Positions 31,649 through 36,720 of a stretch of DNA of 36,720 bases are shown piece after piece. The notes under the pieces were generated by a model. The model saw nothing but the letters and a program-made list of their open reading frames with translations. It made no database searches and was not told the origin of the DNA. Both the position numbers and the translations under genes were made by a program. Numbering within the stretch: the stretch's first letter is position 1; the number at the start of each line of letters is the position of its first letter. Source of the DNA: a virus. The stretch lies in IMG/VR virus record IMGVR_UViG_3300032285_000423, positions 1-36,720 of that record; one strand, 5' to 3'.

Positions 31649-32055
31649 AGTTCTTTGAACCACTGCGTGACGATCTGATGGTGCAACAACAGATCAACAA
31701 TGCCTGGGAACACATGGTAGGGGTCATCATGCTTAACCAAACTAGTCGCAAGCCAGTTAAGATGACCCTACCTGAATTCCTTTATTGGTTTCCTACTCCT
31801 CAAGCATTGCTTGGTGCGGATGAAGACTTTGTTAAAACGATTTTGGCTCCGTTAGGTATGCTCAATGTTCGTTATCAAAGATTAGTAAGGATGAGCAAAG
31901 ATTACTTGACTTGGGACGGAAATGATGCTACAATGCTTTATGGCATTGGCAAGTACGGCAGTGACAGTTATGAAATATTTTTTAAGAGAAATTATGCGGT
32001 CGAGCCCACAGACAAAGAGCTTGTCCGTTATCTACGGGAGGAAGTAAATGTTTGA
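31645..32055 (+). CDS. Compact MBD4/EndoIII-like HhH-GPD DNA glycosylase
   Basis: A 136-residue protein. VGVIMLNQTSRKPV, then LGMLNVRYQRLVRMSKDYL, the helix-hairpin-helix LYGIGKYGSDSYEIF (98-112) and VEPTDKEL with D123 match the order in MBD4-type glycosylases (LN.TS, PLGL...R, GIGKYGNDSY.IF, P.D..L). D123 is in the place of the catalytic Asp. Such enzymes excise mismatched thymine or uracil from DNA. It is a minimal single-domain version. A role in phage DNA repair, or in guarding modified bases, is plausible. Confidence 0.75.
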   Translation: MKFFEPLRDDLMVQQQINNAWEHMVGVIMLNQTSRKPVKMTLPEFLYWFPTPQALLGADEDFVKTILAPLGMLNVRYQRLVRMSKDYLTWDGNDATMLYGIGKYGSDSYEIFFKRNYAVEPTDKELVRYLREEVNV

Positions 32056-32449
32056 CTGTTTAATTGTAGGTGATAGCATTGGAGTCGGAGTTGCAAACGT
32101 CCGCAAAGAATGTACTGCGTATGTAAAAGGCGGTATCAATTCTAAACAATGGTTAGATAAGAATGTTCAAAATACTCCGCTGATTGCTAGTCATGTGATT
32201 ATTTCTCTTGGCTCAAACGATCACAAGTATATAAAAACTGAAGAAGAATTGCGCACTATCAGACAGCTAACCAAAGCTGATCGTGTATATTGGGTGTTAC
32301 CGTCAACAAAATTTCCAGTACAACGAGATGCTATTTGGCGTATTGCCAACGAGTATCACGATACTGTACTTAAGACTGAACGTATGCAAGAAGATAACGT
32401 TCATCCAAGTCGGGCAGGGTATAAAGAAATTGCAGAGGCATCAAAATGA
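32048..32449 (+). CDS. SGNH-like hydrolase, minimal
   Basis: A 133-residue protein. IVGDSIGVG (GDS nucleophile near residue 9), VIISLGSND (block III) and DNVHPSRAGY (catalytic Asp/His) form a full SGNH set in a very short chain. It is preceded by GGGAGGA (32036-32042). It overlaps neighbours by eight and four bases. An esterase or acyl-hydrolase on cell-wall or lipid material is possible; the substrate is unknown. Confidence 0.72.
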   Translation: MFDCLIVGDSIGVGVANVRKECTAYVKGGINSKQWLDKNVQNTPLIASHVIISLGSNDHKYIKTEEELRTIRQLTKADRVYWVLPSTKFPVQRDAIWRIANEYHDTVLKTERMQEDNVHPSRAGYKEIAEASK

Positions 32450-32886
32450 AAATCGGACTAAGTTATAGTCGTTGCATCCGAGATATTGTAGATGGCAAAG
32501 TCAGCATAGATGATGTGCTAGTACTCATCACTCGTACAGATTTCGATCCGCATAATGACGAACAATGGTCAGATATTTGGATTGGCTACGGCGGTGGTAC
32601 CGAAAATGCTTACCAACACAATATGTTTAGCCAAAGCAATCCCGAGTGGGCTGGCTATCATGACGAGGATCAATTTCGTAGTATCAGCATAGAACTTTGG
32701 GAAACTGGCAAGATGCATCAGCCCCGTAAGTTTGGCGCACATCCAAAACGCCGTCCAGAAATTTGGCTAGAAACTGTGTTGCCCAGTAGTGAATTGGCAA
32801 ACAATCCTGCCGCAAAGACCGCTTGGGATAAATTCCAAACGGTGGCAGGCCTTACTAATGTAGAACTTAATGACAAATACCAATGA
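32446..32886 (+). CDS. Conserved phage protein of unknown function
   Basis: 146 residues, Trp- and His-rich (WSDIWIGYGGGTENAYQHNMF, then RKFGAHPKRRPEIWLETV). No motif is recognised. It overlaps the SGNH gene and the lipoprotein gene by four bases each (ATGA), so it is part of one translational run. Confidence 0.6.
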   Translation: MKIGLSYSRCIRDIVDGKVSIDDVLVLITRTDFDPHNDEQWSDIWIGYGGGTENAYQHNMFSQSNPEWAGYHDEDQFRSISIELWETGKMHQPRKFGAHPKRRPEIWLETVLPSSELANNPAAKTAWDKFQTVAGLTNVELNDKYQ

Positions 32887-33287
32887 AACTTTTATCAGCA
32901 CTTTTGGTTATTTTACTAGCGGGTTGCAATAACTCGCCTATTCCTGTAGCCACAGCAGAACCTATCCAAGAAGCCCGAGTAGATAAACCTCAAGGTTGCG
33001 TTATAGATACTAGTAGTAGTTTGGTTAACCAACGCAAAGTTGGCAACATTCTGAACTTAACCAAAGAAGAAGTAGCCAACGGTTGGGAAAACACATGCAC
33101 TGTCCATTTTGATCTAGAGGTTGATGGTGTCATGCATCATGTAGACGATACTGAAAAAGGGCTTGAACAAATGGCTAGTATCTGCTACTATGCCAAAAAG
33201 AAAGGTAGAGAAAACCTATTACTAGATTTAGGCGGAGAATTTAAAAGTGAAGCCAAAATTGACTGTGTAATAAAAGATCGAGGTTGA
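32883..33287 (+). CDS. Predicted lipoprotein
   Basis: 134 residues. MKLLSALLVILLAGC is a type II signal peptide with lipobox LAGC and lipidated C15. The mature part has three further cysteines and a beta-rich segment (NTCTVHFDLEVDGVMHH). It should be anchored in the host inner or outer membrane. It is the first of four lipoproteins in the next 2.1 kb. The function is unknown; superinfection exclusion or lysis are usual roles for phage lipoproteins. Confidence 0.75.
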   Translation: MKLLSALLVILLAGCNNSPIPVATAEPIQEARVDKPQGCVIDTSSSLVNQRKVGNILNLTKEEVANGWENTCTVHFDLEVDGVMHHVDDTEKGLEQMASICYYAKKKGRENLLLDLGGEFKSEAKIDCVIKDRG

Positions 33288-33312
33288 CACTCTAGTCTAA
33301 TGATTGTATAAT
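33284..33312 (+). promoter_or_regulatory. Consensus sigma70 promoter upstream of the lipoprotein run
   Basis: TTGACA (33284-33289), 17-base spacer and TATAAT (33307-33312). It overlaps the previous gene's stop codon and reads into the small gene at 33348 and the entericidin-like gene. Confidence 0.82.
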
Positions 33313-33347
33313 ACTAACATGTTCAACAAACATAGAAGGCAAACATT

Positions 33348-33476
33348 ATGAAGGCATTTATCGCAGGCACTATCTTTGGATTGGTTTTGGCTACTGTTGG
33401 ATTCTCCGGCATTGCTAAGATGTTAGACAAAGGTGTAGACACAGTTAAAACACAAAGCACGGAGTTAGCAAAATGA
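33348..33476 (+). CDS. Small single-pass membrane protein
   Basis: 42 residues (MKAFIAGTIFGLVLATVGFSG, then AKMLDKGVDTVKTQSTELAK). There is one hydrophobic segment (about residues 3-20), no lipobox cysteine and an amphipathic tail. It lies behind a consensus promoter and overlaps the entericidin-like gene by four bases (ATGA). The pairing recalls toxin/antidote gene pairs such as ecnA/ecnB, but the similarity is only in context. Confidence 0.65.
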   Translation: MKAFIAGTIFGLVLATVGFSGIAKMLDKGVDTVKTQSTELAK

Positions 33477-33622
33477 ACCCGTACACAGTAAAAAATATCA
33501 TGTGGGCAGTTATCATTATGATGATATTCCTGTTAAGCGGTTGCTCAACTGTAGCAGGTGTTGGTAAAGATATTCAAGACTCTGCACAATGGACTAAAGA
33601 AAAGATGGGTGGTTCTAAATGA
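33473..33622 (+). CDS. Entericidin-like small lipoprotein
   Basis: 49 residues. The lipobox is LLSGC (C24), followed by STVAGVGKDIQDSAQWTKEK, which fits the entericidin pattern (C-T/S-T..GVG.DI..). Entericidin B of E. coli is a stress-regulated lipoprotein with bacteriolytic effect, antagonised by EcnA. In a phage it could promote lysis or disturb the envelope. The stop overlaps the next lipoprotein start (ATGA). Confidence 0.72.
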   Translation: MNPYTVKNIMWAVIIMMIFLLSGCSTVAGVGKDIQDSAQWTKEKMGGSK

Positions 33623-34176
33623 AAAAAATTCTATTACTAGCCCCAGTTGTTGCTATGTTAGCGGCTTGTGGTACTACTGACATTTATCAGAAACGTGCTG
33701 ATGCTGAACGCGAACGCCAAGAAGCATTAGTCGAACGTGCTCTTAGCAAAGCACCGGATTGGATGACCAAGGTGCCGTTGAGTAACTCGGCTGTTTTTGA
33801 AGCTGGTACTGCTGTCAGCGGCGACTTCAGTATGGCCGATATTAAAGCCAAAGCAGATGCGTTTGGTAAGATCTGTATGCTAGCCGGTGGTACTGCTACA
33901 CAGCAAACTAAGATCTATCGTACAGACTCAGCTGTTACAAGTACTGAAATGAGCGAAATGGCTCTGCGTACTAATTGCAAGGAAGTTGATCTTACTGGTG
34001 TAGAGATTCGTGATATTAAACGAATTCCAGAAGGCGGCCGTTTCCGTGTGTATGTTCTAGTAGCATTACCTACAGGCGACGCTAACCTTTTAAAGAAAGC
34101 TAAAATGGCACAAGCACAGGAAACACTTGCGGCTCAACGTGCTCCAGAAGCTTTTAAAGAACTTAATAAACAATAA
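33619..34176 (+). CDS. LPP20-like lipoprotein
   Basis: 185 residues. MKKILLLAPVVAMLAAC is the signal peptide (lipobox LAAC, C17). The mature part has an acidic/basic helix, then PDWMTKVP and AVFEAGTAVSGDFSMADIKAKADA and YVLVALPTGD, the layout of the LPP20 family of outer-membrane-associated lipoproteins. The role in phage is unknown. It overlaps the entericidin gene by four bases. Confidence 0.65.
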   Translation: MKKILLLAPVVAMLAACGTTDIYQKRADAERERQEALVERALSKAPDWMTKVPLSNSAVFEAGTAVSGDFSMADIKAKADAFGKICMLAGGTATQQTKIYRTDSAVTSTEMSEMALRTNCKEVDLTGVEIRDIKRIPEGGRFRVYVLVALPTGDANLLKKAKMAQAQETLAAQRAPEAFKELNKQ

Positions 34177-34184
34177 GGACAATT

Positions 34185-34502
34185 ATGTTTAAAGAAATCT
34201 CAGCAATCGTACTTGGTTGGATAGCTCTTATTGTTGTAGCTATGTTTGGTAGCTTTTTTGCCTATCAGTATTTTGCTCCAAAATATCGTCAAGTGGATAA
34301 TCAAGTGTTCAAACAAAGTGAGCAGTACAACGATGGCATGATCCGTGATTTGGAAAACTTGCAGATTGAATATATCAGTGCCGATGCGGAGAAGAAGCAA
34401 GCTCTCCGTGCTATTGTGTTACACCGTTTTAGTGTGTACCCAGAGGATAAAATGCCTCCTAACCTTCGTAACTTTTATAACAGTTTGAAAGCAGGTAAGT
34501 AA
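34185..34502 (+). CDS. Inner-membrane protein with periplasmic domain
   Basis: 105 residues. One transmembrane segment (IVLGWIALIVVAMFGSFFAY, about 8-27), then a helical periplasmic domain (YFAPKYRQVDNQVFKQSEQY, NDGMIRDLENLQIEYISADA). N-in orientation is likely. Spanin function was considered because lipoproteins flank it, but no spanin pairing is shown. Its AAGGA Shine-Dalgarno is good. Confidence 0.62.
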   Translation: MFKEISAIVLGWIALIVVAMFGSFFAYQYFAPKYRQVDNQVFKQSEQYNDGMIRDLENLQIEYISADAEKKQALRAIVLHRFSVYPEDKMPPNLRNFYNSLKAGK

Positions 34503-34503
34503 A

Positions 34504-34986
34504 ATGAAACAGATCCTAGCCCTTGTAGCTGTCGCAACTCTTTTGACAGCATGTGATGTTAAAGAAACATCTACTCAGATTGAACGCCGTAAGCAAGAAG
34601 AACTCAGCTTACAAGGTGTACAGTCAGTTGGTATGCCTAGTATTGTAAACTTTGCTGAAAAGCGTATGATGAAAGACATTATCGAGTTGCGTGATCAAAA
34701 CGTAGCCACTTATGTTTACATCACAGACATGAATGGCAAACTACACAAGGTTTGTAATGCTGTTGGCTATGGCTTGCCTTATGCTACTCAATACACTAAC
34801 CCAATGCGTATCAGCGGTGATGGGCACGGTAATGTAACTTTACCACAAGCTGATCCAAATGGATTGTATAGTCCTGCAAGTGCCGACGGTACTTGGGTAT
34901 TGTGTGTAGATACTAAGTCTGGCAAACCTAAGCCAGTTTATATTGAACCACGTGTTATTGTAAGTCCGATTGCATTGGGTGAGTAA
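34504..34986 (+). CDS. Predicted lipoprotein
   Basis: 160 residues. MKQILALVAVATLLTAC is a type II signal peptide (C17). The mature protein has a helical stretch, then a beta-rich centre (VATYVYITDMNGKLHKVCNAVG) and Gly/Pro-rich loops (YGLPYATQYTNPMRISGDGH). No family is recognised with certainty. It begins one base after the membrane-protein stop, so the two are likely made together. Confidence 0.65.
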   Translation: MKQILALVAVATLLTACDVKETSTQIERRKQEELSLQGVQSVGMPSIVNFAEKRMMKDIIELRDQNVATYVYITDMNGKLHKVCNAVGYGLPYATQYTNPMRISGDGHGNVTLPQADPNGLYSPASADGTWVLCVDTKSGKPKPVYIEPRVIVSPIALGE

Positions 34987-34987
34987 T

Positions 34988-35467
34988 ATGAAGTTGTTTG
35001 CTCGCTCCGGAGGACATTGGTTATTCTGGAGCGGTTTTACATATCTCAGTTTAACCGCAGTGGTTGCGTTAAGTCCGTATAGAGACTATACTATGTGTGT
35101 ACAGTTAGTATGGCTTGTTATGGTAGCTTTGCCACTAATTTGTAATCCGCTGGCTCGCTGGCTCAATATGAAAGAAAATACCATGTTTGATTGGATGAAG
35201 AAAAATAAAATGCCCAAAAATGTAGTTCCGTTTCCTGCTCCAGCACCCAAGCTGGTAGAACCGCCTGAGCCTCCTCCGGAACCAAAAAAGCCTGCCGTAA
35301 CTTATTACACACTAGGAATGACCAGTGAGGGTCGATTAGAGTTTAAGATGGGCTATAGTGCTATTACCATGAACTATGGTGGTGTTTGTAACTTAATGAA
35401 TCAACTTGAAGTATACAAGAAACAACTAGCCGAATATGAAGGCCTCAAGGAGACTGAAAATGATTGA
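34988..35467 (+). CDS. Membrane protein with proline-rich linker (possible fusion of two genes)
   Basis: About 159 residues from ATG 34988. Two hydrophobic segments (FWSGFTYLSLTAVVAL and LVWLVMVALPLICNPL) are followed by MFDWMKKNKMP, a proline-rich linker (PFPAPAPKLVEPPEPPPEP) and a C-terminal segment (TYYTLGMTSEGRLEFKMGYS, NLMNQLEVYKKQL). In other phages the MFDW...part is often a separate small protein. An internal ATG at 35183 would give it here, so this may be a fusion or two overlapping products. Confidence 0.6.
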   Translation: MKLFARSGGHWLFWSGFTYLSLTAVVALSPYRDYTMCVQLVWLVMVALPLICNPLARWLNMKENTMFDWMKKNKMPKNVVPFPAPAPKLVEPPEPPPEPKKPAVTYYTLGMTSEGRLEFKMGYSAITMNYGGVCNLMNQLEVYKKQLAEYEGLKETEND

Positions 35468-35618
35468 TTGGTTTAGACGTTATAGTTACGAAATTAGTTT
35501 TTTTATTGCCGGCTGGTGCGCCTTGGCCGCAATAAATGATTTGGGCAAAGGCGATTATGTATGGGCGTTGATTAGTGGCGGCCTAGCATACTTAAACATA
35601 AGGTTAGCAAGATCATGA
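35460..35618 (+). CDS. Small two-helix membrane protein
   Basis: 52 residues from ATG 35460 (MIDWFRRYSYE), which overlaps the upstream stop by eight bases; a longer frame starts at 35436. Two hydrophobic stretches (ISFFIAGWCALAAIND and YVWALISGGLAYLNI) are separated by a short GKGD loop. It looks like an inner-membrane hairpin. A small phage membrane protein of this size could be a lysis or membrane-associated accessory, without proof. Confidence 0.6.
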   Translation: MIDWFRRYSYEISFFIAGWCALAAINDLGKGDYVWALISGGLAYLNIRLARS

Positions 35619-36073
35619 TTAAACAATTTATTAACATCGTGGAATCAATGGAAGGTATTACCGATGATTGGTTTAGGACAGGTGCGTTTGAAACATTCAA
35701 ACATCCTACACCTATCCATTATAAAACTGCTATCGCTCCAGGTACTAGTGAAACCTTAGAGGGTTCAGTAGACTATCAAGCTGGTGATAAAATTATTACA
35801 GGTCCTAAGGGAGAGCAATATCCAGTGAGTCCTGCAAAATTTGCAGAATATTATGATGACAATAAAGACGGTACTGCTACGCCTAAGAAGATCCATAAAC
35901 ATGCTAAACTGGCAGATCACGACGGTTCAGTAGTATTGAAATATAATGGGCAATCATTAGCGTATAATGCTGGGGAAGACTATATCGTACGTCACGGTGC
36001 TGGAGACTACGGTGTGGTAAAGAAAGATATTTTTAAACAAACATACGACACAACAAATGACAAATCCATTTAG
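35615..36073 (+). CDS. PGDYG-family protein
   Basis: 152 residues. The C-terminus contains YIVRHGAGDYGVV, the signature that names the PGDYG family. The middle (GDKIITGPKGEQYPVSPAKF) matches the usual GxxGExYP element. The N-terminal third (MIKQFINIVESMEG) is helical. The family is widespread in bacteria and phages and has no established function. It overlaps the MazG-like gene by 17 bases. Confidence 0.7.
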   Translation: MIKQFINIVESMEGITDDWFRTGAFETFKHPTPIHYKTAIAPGTSETLEGSVDYQAGDKIITGPKGEQYPVSPAKFAEYYDDNKDGTATPKKIHKHAKLADHDGSVVLKYNGQSLAYNAGEDYIVRHGAGDYGVVKKDIFKQTYDTTNDKSI

Positions 36074-36437
36074 AGATCAAGAAAAGTTTATGAAGGCTTG
36101 CGATCAAACAACAGACGATTGGAATGTTGAACAATTCAATCTGTATGTTAATTTGATCGAGGAAGAATTTAGCGAGCTAAAAGTTGCTATCAAAGATTGC
36201 GACCCTACAGAAATTGTAGACGCTCTAGCTGATATTCTAGTTGTTACTATTGGCACTGCTCATAGCATGGGTTGCGATATTGAAGGTGCTTGGAAAGAAG
36301 TCATGCGTACTAACTTTGCTAAAATCGATAAAGAAACTGGTAAGGTGCGTAAACGTGAAGATGGCAAAGTATTAAAGCCGATGGGCTGGACTCCTCCCGA
36401 ACTAAAACAATTTATTACAAAGGAAAAAAATGCCTAA
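36057..36437 (+). CDS. MazG-like nucleotide pyrophosphohydrolase
   Basis: 126 residues. [13 protein letters not shown] and [13 protein letters not shown] give the EExxE and ExxD metal sites of the all-alpha NTP pyrophosphohydrolase superfamily (HisE/MazG type). NFAKID..TGKVR and [10 protein letters not shown] follow. These enzymes hydrolyse (d)NTPs or related alarmone-like nucleotides to monophosphates. T4-like marine phages often carry MazG. The ClpP gene starts within its last codons. Confidence 0.82.
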   Translation: MTNPFRDQEKFMKACDQTTDDWNVEQFNLYVNLIEEEFSELKVAIKDCDPTEIVDALADILVVTIGTAHSMGCDIEGAWKEVMRTNFAKIDKETGKVRKREDGKVLKPMGWTPPELKQFITKEKNA

Positions 36438-36720
36438 TTTGGTACCAATGGTAATCGAGCAAGAAGCTCGTGGAGAACGCAGTTATGACATTTACAGTCG
36501 CTTGCTCAAGGACCGTATTGTTATGCTGGACACAGATGTAAATGAACACAGTTCTAGTTTGCTAGTAGCACAATTATTGTTTTTAGAAAGCCAAGGCAAT
36601 GAAGACATTACTTTTTTCATCAATAGTCCTGGGGGTGTGGTTACTGCCGGCATGGCTATCTATGACACAATGCAATTTATTAAACCAGACGTCTGTACCG
36701 TCGTTATGGGTCAGGCTTGC
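36430..36720 (+). CDS. clpP: ATP-dependent Clp protease proteolytic subunit (partial, N-terminal 97 residues)
   Basis: From ATG 36430, with AAGGA at 36420-36424, the frame runs to the window edge: [31 protein letters not shown], then [17 protein letters not shown] and VVMGQAC. These are ClpP blocks; the segment ends in the residue before the expected catalytic Ser, so activity cannot be judged here. ClpP-like proteins occur in many phages, either as maturation proteases or as auxiliary copies of the host enzyme. The 3' end lies beyond the window. Confidence 0.85.
   Translation, partial: MPNLVPMVIEQEARGERSYDIYSRLLKDRIVMLDTDVNEHSSSLLVAQLLFLESQGNEDITFFINSPGGVVTAGMAIYDTMQFIKPDVCTVVMGQAC

Noticed and set aside
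34185-34986. Two-component spanin (inner-membrane protein plus lipoprotein)
   Set aside because: The order is suggestive, but the lipoprotein is long and folded, and no holin/endolysin genes are adjacent.
1-36720. CRISPR array, insertion sequence or transposase
   Set aside because: No regularly spaced repeats, terminal inverted repeats or transposase-like proteins were seen.

Overview
The window looks like part of a large tailed-phage genome, most likely a T4-like (contractile-tail) virus of an AT-rich aquatic Gram-negative host. Reasons: tightly packed genes with ATGA or TAATG overlaps; a tail-fibre gene with an Mtd-like N-terminus; TATAAATA-like late-promoter motifs; a set of small phage-type genes (MazG-like, PGDYG, calcineurin-like phosphoesterases, AbrB-like, ClpP); and lipoproteins that imply a host with an outer membrane. 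The host cannot be named from sequence alone.

Layout. (1) 1-2424: the end of an unidentified gene, a calcineurin-like phosphoesterase, a strong terminator, then a late-type gene for a tail-fibre-like protein. (2) 2470-26774: an island of 28 genes in six strand blocks (+ 2470-4890, - 4887-8174, + 8206-12960, - 12941-16320, + 16359-20755, - 20735-26774). It holds ten radical SAM proteins and nine Fe(II)/2-oxoglutarate-type oxygenases. It also holds two degenerate kinase-like proteins, a GNAT-like protein, two SGNH hydrolases, a small PLP-dependent transferase, a methyltransferase-like protein and two unknowns. Most of these genes have a paralogue inside the island. I see no glycosyltransferase or nucleotide-sugar enzyme and no obvious peptide precursor. 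The island sits directly downstream of the fibre gene. (3) 26775-36720, all plus strand: a tRNA-like gene behind a consensus sigma70 promoter, then small genes. These include a secreted HExxH mini-protein, an AbrB-like regulator, a translation initiation factor IF-1 homologue, a second HExxH protein, a phosphoesterase, an MBD4/EndoIII-like DNA glycosylase, an SGNH hydrolase, a run of lipoproteins including an entericidin-like one, small membrane proteins, PGDYG, a MazG-like nucleotide pyrophosphohydrolase and the start of clpP.

The two halves seem to be expressed differently. Most island blocks begin with a TATAAATA-like motif lying only 4-8 nt before an ATG that lacks a Shine-Dalgarno, which suggests late, nearly leaderless transcripts. 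The right-hand block has three sigma70 promoters (TTGACA, exactly 17 nt, TATAAT or TAAAAT), as expected for early genes. My working hypothesis for the island is a late-expressed set of C-H hydroxylating and radical enzymes that modify a virion or host-surface molecule. The neighbouring tail fibre is the first candidate substrate. This is inference; no substrate can be read from the sequence.
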